From Paludibacterium purpuratum (GTDB lineage Bacteria > Pseudomonadota > Gammaproteobacteria > Burkholderiales > Chromobacteriaceae): a stretch of DNA of 64,000 nucleotides. Shown here one piece after another: positions 17,167-27,193 of this stretch (position 1 is the first letter of the stretch; every line of letters starts with the position of its first letter). The notes under the pieces are model-generated. The model did no database searches, was not told where the DNA came from, and saw only the letters and a list, made by a program, of their open reading frames with translations. The DNA is taken from assembly GCF_004363805.1 (NCBI RefSeq), contig NZ_SNZP01000004.1, positions 186,001 through 250,000 on the forward strand, read 5' to 3'. The position numbers and the translations under genes were made by a program.

Positions 17167-18471
17167 ATGTCCCGTTCAACTTCGCTTCCCCTTGAACAGT
17201 CGCCGCCGCGTAGAAGCGCGTGGACGCGCCAGGACACCACCTGGATGCTCGGGTTGTATGGCACGGCCATCGGTGCCGGTACGCTGTTTTTGCCGATCAA
17301 CGCGGGTAGCGGCGGTCTTTGGCCGCTGCTGTTCATCGCGCTGCTGGCGCTGCCGCTGACCTTTTTCGCTCACCGCGGGCTCAGCCGCTTCGTACTGTCC
17401 GGCTCGACCGCCGACGGCGATATCACCGAAGTGGTGGAAGAACACTTCGGTTTGACTGCCGGCAAGCTGATCACCTTGCTGTACTTTTTCGCCATCTATC
17501 CGATCCTGCTGGTCTACAGCGTGGCGATGACCAATACCGTGCTGTCCTTCCTCAATCATCAACTGCATATCGAGGTCGGCACCGGCCTGGCGACGCGCGC
17601 CGTGTTCTCGCTGGCGCTGATCCTGGGCTTGATGTCCATCGTGCGGCTGGGCGGCGCGTTCATCGTCAAGGCGATGAGCATCCTGGTCTATCCGTTCGTC
17701 TGCGCGCTGATGTTGCTGGCGTTCTATCTGATTCCCAATTGGAACAACGCGATATTTACCCAGGCCGGCAGTCTGGGCGACGCGCTGAGCCATGGCGGTT
17801 TCTATCGCACGCTATGGCTGGTGATTCCGGTGATGGTGTTCTCCTTTAACCATTCGCCGATCATCTCGTCGTTCGCCGTCGACCAAAAGCGTCTGCATCC
17901 GCAGCAGACCGACGCCGCAGCCAACCGCACGTTGCTGCGCGCCCATATCCTGATGGTGGTGTCGGTGATGCTGTTCGTGTTCAGCTGCGTGCTGAGCCTG
18001 AGCCCGGCCGATCTGATGCTGGCCAAGCAGCAGAACATTTCGATCCTGTCCTACCTGGCCAACCACTTCCAGAACCCGTTGATCGAATGGGTGGCACCGG
18101 TCATCGCCATGATCGCCATCAGTAAGTCGTTCCTCGGCCACTACCTGGGCGCCAAGGAAGGCATGAACGGTTTGATGGCCAAGGCGTTGCGCAGCCGCGG
18201 CAAGGCTGTGCGCGACGAAATGCTCGACCGCTACACCGCCGTATTCATGATCCTGACCTGTTGGGTCGTGGCGACCTTCAATCCGAGCATTCTCGGCATG
18301 ATCGAAACCTTGGGCGGACCGGTCATCGCGTTGCTGCTGTTTCTGATGCCGATGTATGCGATCCACAAGGTGCCGGCGATGCGCCGCTATGCCGGCGCGC
18401 CGAGCAATTTGTTCGTGACGGCGATTGGGCTGATTGCCATGACGGCAATTTTCTACAAACTATTTGTCTGA
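17167..18471 (+). CDS. Serine/threonine proton symporter, HAAAP family (SdaC-like)
   Basis: This 434-residue inner-membrane carrier has about 11 hydrophobic segments. The N-terminal WMLGLYGTAIGAGTLFLPINAG is the signature of the hydroxy/aromatic amino acid permease family (SdaC, TdcC). ATG 17167 is chosen because AGGAG lies just upstream, while the frame's earlier start has none. An L-serine dehydratase follows 57 bp downstream, so import of serine and its deamination to pyruvate are coupled, as in the E. coli sdaCB unit. A weak GC hairpin lies between the two genes and may tune the ratio. Confidence 0.9.
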   Translation: MSRSTSLPLEQSPPRRSAWTRQDTTWMLGLYGTAIGAGTLFLPINAGSGGLWPLLFIALLALPLTFFAHRGLSRFVLSGSTADGDITEVVEEHFGLTAGKLITLLYFFAIYPILLVYSVAMTNTVLSFLNHQLHIEVGTGLATRAVFSLALILGLMSIVRLGGAFIVKAMSILVYPFVCALMLLAFYLIPNWNNAIFTQAGSLGDALSHGGFYRTLWLVIPVMVFSFNHSPIISSFAVDQKRLHPQQTDAAANRTLLRAHILMVVSVMLFVFSCVLSLSPADLMLAKQQNISILSYLANHFQNPLIEWVAPVIAMIAISKSFLGHYLGAKEGMNGLMAKALRSRGKAVRDEMLDRYTAVFMILTCWVVATFNPSILGMIETLGGPVIALLLFLMPMYAIHKVPAMRRYAGAPSNLFVTAIGLIAMTAIFYKLFV

Positions 18472-18528
18472 TGATTTGGCGCCCCGCCCAACCGGACGGG
18501 GCAGGCGTGTCGTTAAAGGGAATGCATC

Positions 18529-19926
18529 ATGTTCAGCATGGTAGACATCTACAAAATCGGCGTTGGCCCCTCCAGCTCCCATACCGTCGGCCCGATGAAG
18601 GCCGGCTTCGAGTTCCTGTCGGCGTTGCGCGCCACCGGGCGGTTTGGCGCCACCACGCGTGTGCGTGTCGAGTGCTACGGCTCGCTGGCGTTGACCGGCA
18701 AAGGCCACTGCACCGATAGCGCCATTATCATGGGCTTGACCGGCAGTCTTCCGGAGAATGCCGATATCGATGGCATGGCGCGCGTGGTCGACGAGGTGAC
18801 GCGTACCGGGGGCATGCTGCTGGGGCCGGAACGACAGCCGGTCGATTTCTCGTTGGACTTTATCGCGGACAATCTGCCACTGCACGAAAACGGTATGCAG
18901 ATTCATGCCTTCGTCGGCGATACGCCATTGTTGTCCAAGACCTACTATTCGATCGGCGGCGGTTTCATCGTCGAGGCCGAGCATTTCAACCAGAGTCTGT
19001 GCAGTAGCGTCGAGGTGCCGTACCACTTCCTGAATGCCCAGGAAATGATCGACATGTGCAACGCCAGTGGCTTGTCGATCGCCGCGCTGGTGATGGAGAA
19101 CGAACGGGCGGTGCGTAGCGACGAGGCGGTGCGGGCGCATTTCCGCCGCGTGTGGGATGTGATGTCGTCCAGCATGGAACGCGGCATGCGCACCGAGGGT
19201 AATCTACCCGGTCCGATGCATATTCCGCGTCGCGCGCCGGCACTGCACCGCATGCTGGGCAGCAATCTCAACCTGGCCAACGATCCGATGTGCGTGCTCG
19301 ACTGGGTCAATATGTATGCGATGGCCATGGCGGAAGAAAATGCCGCCGGGGGGCGCGTGGTGACCGCGCCGACCAATGGCGCCTGCGGCGTGGTGCCGGC
19401 GGTGTTGGCTTATTACGATCACTTCATCAAACCGCTGGACGAAGACAGCACTTTGCGTTTCTTCCTGTCCTCCGGCGCCATCGGTTGTCTGTTCAAGCTC
19501 AATGCCTCGATTTCCGGCGCGGAGGTCGGTTGCCAGGGCGAGATCGGCGTAGCCTGCTCGATGGCCGCTGCCGGTCTGACCGAGTTGATGGGCGGCAGTC
19601 CCGAGCAAGTGTGCATGGCGGCGGAAATCGCCATGGAACATAACCTGGGACTGACCTGCGACCCGGTCGGCGGTCAGGTGCAAATTCCCTGCGTCGAGCG
19701 CAATGCCATTGCGGCGGTGAAGGCCATCAACGCCGCGCGCATGGCGCTGCACCGATCCAGCCGGCCGAAGGTATCGCTCGACAAGGTGATCGCCGCCATG
19801 TACGAGACCGGCAAGGATATGAATTCGAAATACCGCGAAACCTCGTGCGGCGGCTTGGCGCGGCAACTGGTTCCGGACGAGAAGGTCATTCCGATTCAAC
19901 CCGTGCGCGTGCCAGCGACGGCGTAG
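18529..19926 (+). CDS. sdaA: L-serine ammonia-lyase, iron-sulfur dependent
   Basis: This 465-residue single-chain L-serine dehydratase forms pyruvate and ammonia with a [4Fe-4S] cluster. MFSMVDIYKIGVGPSSSHTVGP at the N-terminus is the beta-domain signature. Cluster-region cysteines occur in TNGACGVVP, GAIGCLFKLNASISGAEVGCQGEIG and LTCDPVGGQVQIPC. AAGGGA precedes the ATG. It lies downstream of the serine carrier. Pyruvate formed here can feed PflB and could also be the signal for the BtsSR-like system 3 kb away. Confidence 0.96.
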   Translation: MFSMVDIYKIGVGPSSSHTVGPMKAGFEFLSALRATGRFGATTRVRVECYGSLALTGKGHCTDSAIIMGLTGSLPENADIDGMARVVDEVTRTGGMLLGPERQPVDFSLDFIADNLPLHENGMQIHAFVGDTPLLSKTYYSIGGGFIVEAEHFNQSLCSSVEVPYHFLNAQEMIDMCNASGLSIAALVMENERAVRSDEAVRAHFRRVWDVMSSSMERGMRTEGNLPGPMHIPRRAPALHRMLGSNLNLANDPMCVLDWVNMYAMAMAEENAAGGRVVTAPTNGACGVVPAVLAYYDHFIKPLDEDSTLRFFLSSGAIGCLFKLNASISGAEVGCQGEIGVACSMAAAGLTELMGGSPEQVCMAAEIAMEHNLGLTCDPVGGQVQIPCVERNAIAAVKAINAARMALHRSSRPKVSLDKVIAAMYETGKDMNSKYRETSCGGLARQLVPDEKVIPIQPVRVPATA

Positions 19927-19944
19927 GAGCCTGCCGTAGGGGGC

Positions 19945-20018
19945 GTAGGGTGGATTCGCCGAAGGCAATCCGCCATTGCCGGTGGTGGTTGGTGCGTTGC
20001 TTCGCAAACGCACCCTAC
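19945..20018. repeat. Dispersed intergenic repeat, copy 1
   Basis: A 74-bp element bounded by GTAGGGTG and CACCCTAC, with internal TTCGC-CGAAG and AATCCGCC blocks and the hairpin GTGCGTTGCTTCGCAAACGC. It lies between two convergent genes. Related copies are at 32687-32755 and 59652-59680. Confidence 0.7.
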
Positions 20019-20026
20019 TGCCGCTC

Positions 20027-20758
20027 CTACTCCGATTGCATCGTCTGTATGGCTGCGTCGATGCGGCGCATGGTGGCCGGGCTGACATGCCGGCTGCACA
20101 GGATGTAGCGCTTCAGCCCGGGCGGCATGTCCGGATACGTCAGCGTCGCGATTTTGTCCGAATCGAGCAGGTTCGCTTGACGTAGATACTGGTAGTCCTC
20201 CTGATCCATCAGCATATAGTCGGCGCGATGTTGGGCCACCATATGCGCCAACCCGTCCGGCGTGACCACCGAGTCGGTGACGGCCTGGTTCGCCGAGGCG
20301 ATCATCGCATCCAGCACCGGACCATACGAGACACCGAAGACTTTGCCCAACTTGAAGTCGGGGTCGGCCAACAGGCGCTTCAAGCTCTTGAAGGCGCGCA
20401 GTTGATCCGCCACCTGGCGGTTCGCCACTACGATATGCGGTTTGTCCTGATGGATCGGTCGTGAGAAGCGGGCGAAAGCTTCGCGCTCGGGGATCTTGTA
20501 CCAACCGGGCGAGCAGATTGCCAGTTTGTCGTCTTGTAGGTCGTGGATGATGCGTTTGGCAGGGATTTCGCTATAAGTCGCGCGGATGTCGGCCTGCTGC
20601 AGGATGGCGATAAGACGCTGCATGAGGAAGCCGGCGGGTTTGCCATTCTGGCTGTAGGTATAGGGTGGTTTGTCGCGGTATTCGACGGTGATCGTCTGTG
20701 CCCAGCCCGTTTGCGCCAGGAACAGTAAACCCAACGTCCATGTGCATCGGCCCGCCAT
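20027..20758 (-). CDS. Periplasmic solute-binding protein, family 3
   Basis: This 243-residue protein has a signal peptide (about 1-20, ending GWAQ) and a flytrap domain beginning ITVEYRDKPPYTY. No ABC permease or ATPase gene is adjacent. Stand-alone proteins of this kind in proteobacteria often act as sensors or are orphan binding proteins. It is not obviously close to the other family-3 protein at about 5.4 kb. It ends directly next to the dispersed repeat, which may work as its terminator. Confidence 0.8.
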   Translation of the reverse strand: MAGRCTWTLGLLFLAQTGWAQTITVEYRDKPPYTYSQNGKPAGFLMQRLIAILQQADIRATYSEIPAKRIIHDLQDDKLAICSPGWYKIPEREAFARFSRPIHQDKPHIVVANRQVADQLRAFKSLKRLLADPDFKLGKVFGVSYGPVLDAMIASANQAVTDSVVTPDGLAHMVAQHRADYMLMDQEDYQYLRQANLLDSDKIATLTYPDMPPGLKRYILCSRHVSPATMRRIDAAIQTMQSE

Positions 20759-20871
20759 GTCGCCCCCAGGCTTATTATTCTGATGCGCTAGTGTAGCCGG
20801 AGGCGCCGGCGATTGCAGTTTTTTCCACTGACGCGCTGGACGGCGCTACCTCCGCCGCCCAGCGCGCAGGA

Positions 20872-22677
20872 TCAAGCCGCGCGGGCTGGCGATAGCGCCA
20901 GAGCCTGCGGGGCGCGTGCCAACAGTTGCTTCCACTTGCTCAGCGCCGAGAGCAGGATCACCAGGCCAAGCACCAGCATGATGATGGAGATGCCCGCGTT
21001 GAACAGGCTATAGCCCTTGGCGGCCGGGTTCAGGTAGACGTGGGTCACCATCCAGTAGCCGGCATAATTGACGGTTACGTATAGATAAGCCAGCGGTACC
21101 AGGCAGGTCAGCATATAGGCCTTGTTGTGCGACAGGCGCAGAATGACGGTGGCGCCGATGATCAGGCCGATGGAAGCCATCAACTGGTTGGAGACGCCGA
21201 ACAGGGCCCAGACCGAGTTGATGTCGCCGGACATCAGCAGATAGCCCCACAGCGCACAGGCCAGCACGCTGGCGCCGATCGCGCCGGGCAGCCAGTCGAT
21301 ACGCTTGAGCGGCGCGTAAAAGTCCCCGCCGAAATCCTGGATCAAGTAGCGGGCCACGCGGGTGCCTGAGTCGACGGCCGTCAGAATGAAGACCGCTTCG
21401 AACATCACCACGAACTGGAAGAAATACGACGCCAGGCTGGAGAACCAACTCACGCGGGTGAAGATGGCCGACATGCCCACCGCCAGAGTGACGGCACCGC
21501 CGGTACGTCCATACAAATCCAGCCCGATCTCCTGGCTCAGGCGCGGCAGATCGACCACGCTCATGCCGAGATGGCCGAAGGCCGCCGGGGTGGCGTTGAT
21601 CGCGAAATAGTCGGCCGGATGCAGCGAGGTGGCGGCAATCAATGCCATGACGCCCACCACGCACTCGGCCAGCATGGCGCCGAAGCCGACCGGCAGCAGA
21701 TCCTTCCAGTTATCCACCAACTTGGGCGTGGTGCCGGAGCCGATGAAGGCGTGGAAGCCGGAGATCGCGCCACAGGCGATGGTGATCGAGATGAACGGCC
21801 AGACCGGGCCGCTGATCACCGGACCGCCGCCGTGGATGAACTGCGTCAGCGCCGGAAACTGGATAGTCGGGTTGATGAAGACCACGCCGATCACCAGTGC
21901 GCCGAAAACGCCGATTTTCATAAAACTCGACAGATAACCGCGCGGCGTCAGCAGCATCCATACCGGCAGCGCCGTGGCGAAAAAGGCGTAGATCGGCAGC
22001 GCCAGCGAAACGGTCTGGGTATGCAGCGTCAGCCAGTCGCCAAGGAGGGTGCCTTGAATGTGCGGGCCGATCAGCACACAGGCCATGATGGCGCCGATGC
22101 CGACGTAGGTGGCGAGCTTGCTCGGGCCGACGAATTTTTCGTATAGGCCGAGGCAGATGGCGATCGGAATGGTCATGAACACCGCGAAGGTGCCCCATGG
22201 ATTACGTTCCAGCGCATGTACCACCACCATCGACAGACCCGCCATGGTGATGGTGATGATGAACAGCATGGCGAGCCCGGTACACCAGCCGGCCACTGGG
22301 CCGAGCTCGGATTTGGCGACTTCGGAAAGCGACTTGCCTTGATGCTTCATCGAAGCGAACAGCACGACGGTATCGTGTACCGCGCCGCCGACGACGGCGC
22401 CGATCAACAGCCACAAGAAACTGGGCAGATAGCCGAATTGCGCGGCGAGCACCGGGCCGACCAAGGGGCCAGCGGCGGCGATGGCCGCGAAGTGTTGACC
22501 GAAGTTGACCCACTTGCGAGTCGGGACGTAGTTCTTGCCGTCCGCGAGCTCGTGGGAGGGGGTGGATTGATTGTCTTGGCAGCCCAGCACCTTGCGCGTG
22601 AAGAACACACCGTAGAAACGGTAGCAGATGGCAAGGATGCACAGGGTGGCAATCACAAAGGTGATGGCGTGGTTCAT
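20872..22677 (-). CDS. CstA-family carrier, probable pyruvate transporter (BtsT-like)
   Basis: This 601-residue polytopic membrane protein carries the CstA signature VPTRKWVNFGQHFAAIAAAGP and LVGPVLAAQFGYLP early in the chain, with FHAFIGSGTTPK further on. It is about 100 residues shorter than E. coli CstA/BtsT. GGGAG precedes the ATG. It is followed (upstream on the chromosome, same strand) by LytTR and LytS genes, the exact gene set of the BtsS/BtsR/BtsT pyruvate-sensing system, and its promoter carries BtsR-like direct repeats. A pyruvate role is inferred from that context; peptide uptake is the alternative for this family. Confidence 0.88.
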   Translation of the reverse strand: MNHAITFVIATLCILAICYRFYGVFFTRKVLGCQDNQSTPSHELADGKNYVPTRKWVNFGQHFAAIAAAGPLVGPVLAAQFGYLPSFLWLLIGAVVGGAVHDTVVLFASMKHQGKSLSEVAKSELGPVAGWCTGLAMLFIITITMAGLSMVVVHALERNPWGTFAVFMTIPIAICLGLYEKFVGPSKLATYVGIGAIMACVLIGPHIQGTLLGDWLTLHTQTVSLALPIYAFFATALPVWMLLTPRGYLSSFMKIGVFGALVIGVVFINPTIQFPALTQFIHGGGPVISGPVWPFISITIACGAISGFHAFIGSGTTPKLVDNWKDLLPVGFGAMLAECVVGVMALIAATSLHPADYFAINATPAAFGHLGMSVVDLPRLSQEIGLDLYGRTGGAVTLAVGMSAIFTRVSWFSSLASYFFQFVVMFEAVFILTAVDSGTRVARYLIQDFGGDFYAPLKRIDWLPGAIGASVLACALWGYLLMSGDINSVWALFGVSNQLMASIGLIIGATVILRLSHNKAYMLTCLVPLAYLYVTVNYAGYWMVTHVYLNPAAKGYSLFNAGISIIMLVLGLVILLSALSKWKQLLARAPQALALSPARAA

Positions 22678-22705
22678 TAGAAGCTCCCTGGATGATCTCG
22701 CATAA

Positions 22706-22794
22706 ACTCTAGCGCGCTGGTGTGGGGGCTCAAGCGCGTAATCGGTAAGAGGCAGCCGGGGGCGATGAACGGTCGAAAGCCGGGGGTGAGAGGT
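22706..22794 (-). promoter_or_regulatory. BtsT-like promoter with BtsR-type direct repeats
   Basis: On the minus strand ACCTCTCA (plus 22787-22794) and ACCGTTCA (plus 22766-22773) are separated by exactly 13 bp. The E. coli BtsR (YehT) site is described as two ACC(G/A)CT(C/T)A repeats with a 13-bp spacer, so arrangement and most bases match. A -35-like TTGAGC (22728-22733) and -10-like TAGAGT (22706-22711), 16 bp apart, follow. Confidence 0.6.
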
Positions 22795-22815
22795 TGGGAA
22801 CGATGCCGGGCGATC

Positions 22816-23538
22816 TTAGTCGCTCATGCCCACTCGCTGCTTGAGCGGTTTGAGGTAGCGCCGGCTGACCGGGATGAGCTGACCGTTGCGTACCACGATA
22901 TCGGCGGCGCCGCCTTCGGTCAGGCGGATTTCCGTCACGGCATCCAGATTGACTAGGTATTGGCGGTGGCAGCGCACCAGTGGCGACCTTTCCTCGAGCG
23001 TACGTAGGGTCAACTCGGTGAAGTGCTCGATGCCGGCACGGTCGACGACATAAACGCCGCTCGCGCGCGAGCCGACATATTCGATGTCGGGAAGCTTGAG
23101 TAGCAGGATTTTGCCGGCGCCTTGGCAGGGGATGTAGCTGAGCGCCTGCCCCGGCGCCAGCCATTCCGGCGTTTGGCGCGTACCGAGCGCCTTGCGCAGG
23201 CGGTCGAGCGTTTTGGTCAGACGCGCCGGTTCGGACGGCTTGAGCAGGTAGTCGAAGGCGTTTTCCTCGAATGCCTTGAGCGCATAGTCTTCATAGGCGG
23301 TGAGGAACACGATGTGCGGCGCATGCTCCGGGTCGAGCATGCCCAACATTTCCAGTCCGCTGATGCGCGGCATCTGGATATCGAGAAACACCACATCCGG
23401 TTTGTGGCGATGGATGGCGGCAATGGCCTCGATGGCGTTGGCGCACTCGCCGATCACCGCGATGTCCGTTTCGGCGCTCAATTGCACGCGCAGCTCTTCG
23501 CGCGCCAGCGGCTCGTCGTCGACAATCAGTACGTTCAT
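22816..23538 (-). CDS. LytTR-family response regulator (BtsR-like)
   Basis: This 240-residue regulator has a receiver domain (about 1-120: [26 protein letters not shown] with the phospho-Asp, [23 protein letters not shown]) and a LytTR DNA-binding domain (about 140-238, [14 protein letters not shown]). The start ATG 23538 overlaps the kinase stop as ATGA, giving translational coupling. Kinase, regulator and CstA carrier are consecutive on one strand. The carrier has its own promoter with repeats of the BtsR kind, so this regulator probably activates it. Confidence 0.92.
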   Translation of the reverse strand: MNVLIVDDEPLAREELRVQLSAETDIAVIGECANAIEAIAAIHRHKPDVVFLDIQMPRISGLEMLGMLDPEHAPHIVFLTAYEDYALKAFEENAFDYLLKPSEPARLTKTLDRLRKALGTRQTPEWLAPGQALSYIPCQGAGKILLLKLPDIEYVGSRASGVYVVDRAGIEHFTELTLRTLEERSPLVRCHRQYLVNLDAVTEIRLTEGGAADIVVRNGQLIPVSRRYLKPLKQRVGMSD

Positions 23539-25232
23539 GCCACGTTCTCCGTCTGCAGAGGCAGATGCAGCGACACCCGGGTGAGCACCCCTGCTTCGCA
23601 CGATACCGAAAGACCGTAGGGCGTGCCGAAACGCGCCTTGATACGCCGGTCGACCAGGTTCATGCCCAACCCATCCCGGTTGGCGCTGGGTTGGTACAGG
23701 CCGGCATTGTCCTCGACCCAAATCGTCAATCCGCCGTTCTGGATGGCCGAGCCGATGGCCAGCCTGCCCGGCCCGAGCAACTGCGAGGTGCCGTGCTTGA
23801 CGGCGTTTTCCACGATCGGTTGCAGCGAGAAGGCCGGCAACCAGGTGTCGAGGGTGGCATCGTCGAAGGCGAAGTCGACCTGCAATTGATCGCCGAAGCG
23901 AGCCTGCTGGATCTGCAGATAAGCGTTCACGTGCTCGATCTCGTCTGCCAGCGTGACTTCCTCGGTCTGCCGCTTGAGGTTCTTGCGGAAGAAGGTCGAG
24001 AGGTGCTGCACCAACTGGCGCGCTCGTTCCGGATCGCGCCGAATGACCGCCGAGAGCGTGTTGAGCGCATTGAATAGGAAATGCGGATTGACCTGGGCAT
24101 GCAGCAGCTTCAGTTCGGTCTGCGCCAGCAGTTGATGCTGTGCCTCGAACCGGCCGGCCAGAATCTGGGTCGATAGCAGCCGGGCGATGCCTTCGCCCAA
24201 TGTCAGGTTGATGGCCGAGATCAGCTTATTGCGCGGTTCGTAGAGCTTGATGGTGCCGATGACGCGGTCGCTTTCGCCGCGCAACGGGATCACCAGGGTC
24301 GAGCCCAGGCGGCAATGCGGCGAGATCGAGCATTGGTACGGCACCTCGTCGCCGTCGGCGAACACCACTTGGTTTTCGGCGATGGCGCGGTGCGTGTGCG
24401 GCGAAGTGATCGCTTGGCCGGGCAGATGATGGTCGTCGCCGATGCCGATGAAGGCCAGCAATTTCTCGCGGTCGGTCATCGCCACCGCGCCCACGCCCAG
24501 TTCTTCGTAGATGATGCGCGCCACGCGCATGCTGTTTTCTTGATTGAAGCCCTGACGCAGCATCCCCTCGGCGCGCGCGGCGATTTTCAGCGCTTTGCTG
24601 GAGAAACTGCTGGAGTACTTCTCGATGATCACGCGCCGGTCGAGCAGAATGCGCATGAACATGCCGGCGCCGACCGAATTGGCGATGGTCATCGGCAGCG
24701 CGATGTGCCGAACCAGATCGAGCGCGGCGCCGAACGGATGTGCCAACAGCAAGATGATCAGCATCTGCATCACTTCGGCACAGAAGGCGGTGGCGGCGAC
24801 GACCCAAGGGTTGAACAGCCGCTCGCGCCGACCGGCGCGGAACAGGTAACTGTGCACCAGGCCGCCGAGCAGCCCTTCCGCCACGGTCGAGACCATGCAG
24901 GCGAAGGCCGAGAAGCCGCCCAGGGTGTAACGATGGATGCCGCCGGTCAGGCCCACCGCGAAGCCGACCAACGGCCCGCCCAGGATGCCGCCGAGCACGG
25001 CGCCGGTCGCGCGCGTGTTGGCGATGGAATCGTTAATGTGGAAGCCGAAATAGGTGCCCATGATGCAAAATGCGGAGAACACCAAGTAGCACACCACCTT
25101 GTGCTGCAGGCGAGAGGAACCGGCAGCCAGTGGGGCGAATAGCGGTGTCTTGCTCAACAGATAGGCGATCACCAGGTAAACGCACATCTGCTGCATGAGC
25201 AACAAGATTTCGGTCAGTTGGTAGGCAAGCAT
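23535..25232 (-). CDS. LytS-family sensor histidine kinase (BtsS-like)
   Basis: This 565-residue protein has several N-terminal membrane helices (5TM-LYT type, about 1-200), a GAF-like domain (about 225-360), and a His_kinase/HATPase module with [18 protein letters not shown] (His in the NPHFLFN box), followed by [10 protein letters not shown]. This is the architecture of BtsS (YehU), a high-affinity pyruvate sensor in E. coli. Together with the LytTR regulator and CstA carrier, it suggests pyruvate sensing; the ligand is inferred from context. Confidence 0.9.
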   Translation of the reverse strand: MLAYQLTEILLLMQQMCVYLVIAYLLSKTPLFAPLAAGSSRLQHKVVCYLVFSAFCIMGTYFGFHINDSIANTRATGAVLGGILGGPLVGFAVGLTGGIHRYTLGGFSAFACMVSTVAEGLLGGLVHSYLFRAGRRERLFNPWVVAATAFCAEVMQMLIILLLAHPFGAALDLVRHIALPMTIANSVGAGMFMRILLDRRVIIEKYSSSFSSKALKIAARAEGMLRQGFNQENSMRVARIIYEELGVGAVAMTDREKLLAFIGIGDDHHLPGQAITSPHTHRAIAENQVVFADGDEVPYQCSISPHCRLGSTLVIPLRGESDRVIGTIKLYEPRNKLISAINLTLGEGIARLLSTQILAGRFEAQHQLLAQTELKLLHAQVNPHFLFNALNTLSAVIRRDPERARQLVQHLSTFFRKNLKRQTEEVTLADEIEHVNAYLQIQQARFGDQLQVDFAFDDATLDTWLPAFSLQPIVENAVKHGTSQLLGPGRLAIGSAIQNGGLTIWVEDNAGLYQPSANRDGLGMNLVDRRIKARFGTPYGLSVSCEAGVLTRVSLHLPLQTENVA

Positions 25233-25352
25233 CTTGGTTCCGGTACCAATCCGGGGTATGCGGATTTCTACGGTGATGTTGTCATGTTAGCCACCTTCTG
25301 TTCAAGTTATTTACCCCATCGACAAGTCCTGAGATAAAGGAGCAAACGCACC

Positions 25353-26099
25353 ATGGCAACGGCACGACTCGCTATTCGCCAAATCGGCGACCCGATCCTC
25401 CACACGCCACCGCCTCCGGTCGATTTCGATCAGGCCGGGCGGCTCGACGAATATTCCGCCATCTTGCAAAACGCGCAGTGCTCGACCGGCGGCGTCGGCA
25501 TCGCCTGCAATCAAAGCGCCGCCATTGCGGCGCCAGTGGCGATTTTCTGGGCGGGCACCGACGACGAGGCGGTGCGGGAGGCCGCACGCTTGCGCTATCC
25601 CGATGCAACGTTGCCTCCCGCCATCCTGATGATCAATCCCGAGATCCTGAGCTACGGCGCGGAAACCTATTTCCCGGAGTCTGGCGAAGGATGCTTGAGC
25701 GTGGCGGGACCGATCCGCGGCAAGGTGCGACGTCACCGCACGGTACGAGTGCGCTACCAGACCCAGGACGGCATGGTGCAGGAGCGGGAATGCACCGGCT
25801 TCGAGGCGCATATCGTCCAGCATGAGCACGATCACCTGCGGGGCGTGGTGTTTCTGCAAAGAATCTTTGCCGATTGCAGCGCAGAACAGCAGTCGGCCAT
25901 CGCCAGGCTGCTGCAGGAAGAAGCGGCGCGCCGGCAGGCCGGCGGCCGAGTCGAGACCGGTATCGAACCGATCATGGTGTTCGATCGCGACGGCGAGTCG
26001 GTGGTCTTCGATCCGACACGTCTGGCCCAGGCGCTCGGCGAAGTACCCGATGCGACCTTGCTGGGCATGCAGTCGATCCTGGCCGTTAGGCTGCGCTGA
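25353..26099 (+). CDS. Peptide deformylase-like protein with C-terminal extension
   Basis: This 248-residue protein has the three deformylase motifs: GVGIACNQ (canonical GxGxAAxQ with Cys in place of the second Ala), EGCLSV with the metal cysteine, and QHEHDHLRG with the metal histidines and catalytic Glu. The usual enzyme is about 170 residues; here about 70 extra residues follow position 180. AAAGGAG precedes the ATG. It may remove N-formyl groups from nascent peptides, but there is no fmt neighbour, so it is more likely a second, divergent deformylase than the housekeeping one. Confidence 0.85.
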   Translation: MATARLAIRQIGDPILHTPPPPVDFDQAGRLDEYSAILQNAQCSTGGVGIACNQSAAIAAPVAIFWAGTDDEAVREAARLRYPDATLPPAILMINPEILSYGAETYFPESGEGCLSVAGPIRGKVRRHRTVRVRYQTQDGMVQERECTGFEAHIVQHEHDHLRGVVFLQRIFADCSAEQQSAIARLLQEEAARRQAGGRVETGIEPIMVFDRDGESVVFDPTRLAQALGEVPDATLLGMQSILAVRLR

Positions 26100-26176
26100 T
26101 TTGTGCGGCGCGGCGGTTGCCTTAGCGCGCCGGCACGGGAATAATTCGGCTTCGATTCAATGAAGGGATACGGCAT

Positions 26177-27193
26177 ATGTTGCTTGACGACTCCAGCGTG
26201 GCGCGCCTGGCGGTGCACCGGGTGGGCAATCAATCGCGCGGCGAGGTGCTGCAGTTGTCCGATCGCACCCCCGCGGTCGACGAGGCGGTGTCCGGTCTGC
26301 TGCTCAACGGCTACCTCAAGGGGATCGTTTCGGACAAGAAGAAGTACCAGTTCTTTCATGAGACCGACCTCAAGCTCAACGAGATCTATTGCTACTCGCG
26401 CCAGTTTTTCAACGGCGAGCTGGATTTTCTCGAAGTGTCGCAACGCATCGCGCGCCATCTGTACGCGCGCTCGGTGCATCCCAATATCAGTGCCGGCGAC
26501 CTGTTCGTGATCCTGTTCGACGGGCTGTCGGACGGTGAGCGCAACGTGCGGGCGCTGGGCGTATTCAAGGCCGAGATCCGCGAGGACTTCCTCAGCGTGG
26601 TCGAGTCCGGCGATGTTTTCGACATTCGCCACGCCAGCGGGATCAACCCGCGGCTGATCGACAAGGGGGCGCTGATCCTGGAGAACGGCCCGATCGTGTA
26701 CGCAGTCGATCGCCAGGGGCAGCAGGCCAAGTTCTGGCTGGACGATTTTCTCAAGGCCATGCGCGTGCCGGACGCCGTGTCGAAAAGCCGCATGATGGCC
26801 AGCGCCGTGCAACAGATCAGCACCGATATCGACGACCCGATGCAACAGGCTCAGTTCAAGGAGGCGTGCCTCGCGTTGTGCGAGGAAAGCCAGACGGTGT
26901 CGTCCGGACAGGTGATGGCGGTGGCCGAAAAGTTCGTGCCCTGGGAGCAGGCGACGCAGGCTTTCGACGCCGCCGCCGAGTCCTGCGGCGTGCGGCGCGA
27001 CGACCATGACACCTTGCCTGGCGCCGGCATGGCCAAACGGCTGGAACGGACGTTGTCCAAATACGGCGTCGGCCATGGCATCAGTGTATTGCTGCCGGCG
27101 GGCATCACGCTGAAGAACATTCATTCCAGCGCCGATGGCGAAGGTGGGCTAACGCTGACGTTGGCGCTTCGCCAGAGGGATGTCGGCGCTTAA
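26177..27193 (+). CDS. Nucleoid-associated protein, NdpA/YejK family
   Basis: This 338-residue protein matches the 37-kDa nucleoid-associated protein family over its length: an N-terminal LAVHRVGNQSRGEVLQLS, a central SAGDLFVILFDG and LGVFKAEIREDF, and a C-terminal SKYGVGHGISVLLPAGITLK. The family binds the nucleoid and in some bacteria modulates topoisomerases; the molecular job is not settled. AAGGGA lies upstream of the ATG. Its stop overlaps the stop of the convergent transporter gene by 4 bp, so there is no terminator space. Confidence 0.9.
   Translation: MLLDDSSVARLAVHRVGNQSRGEVLQLSDRTPAVDEAVSGLLLNGYLKGIVSDKKKYQFFHETDLKLNEIYCYSRQFFNGELDFLEVSQRIARHLYARSVHPNISAGDLFVILFDGLSDGERNVRALGVFKAEIREDFLSVVESGDVFDIRHASGINPRLIDKGALILENGPIVYAVDRQGQQAKFWLDDFLKAMRVPDAVSKSRMMASAVQQISTDIDDPMQQAQFKEACLALCEESQTVSSGQVMAVAEKFVPWEQATQAFDAAAESCGVRRDDHDTLPGAGMAKRLERTLSKYGVGHGISVLLPAGITLKNIHSSADGEGGLTLTLALRQRDVGA

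Noticed and set aside
20818-20868. GC-rich hairpin after the CstA/BtsT-like gene
   Set aside because: Imperfect stem and no T run on the minus strand; not enough to call a terminator.
25832-27124. Open frame of 430 codons on - across the deformylase and nucleoid-protein genes
   Set aside because: Spans two well-supported genes on the other strand and matches no family.
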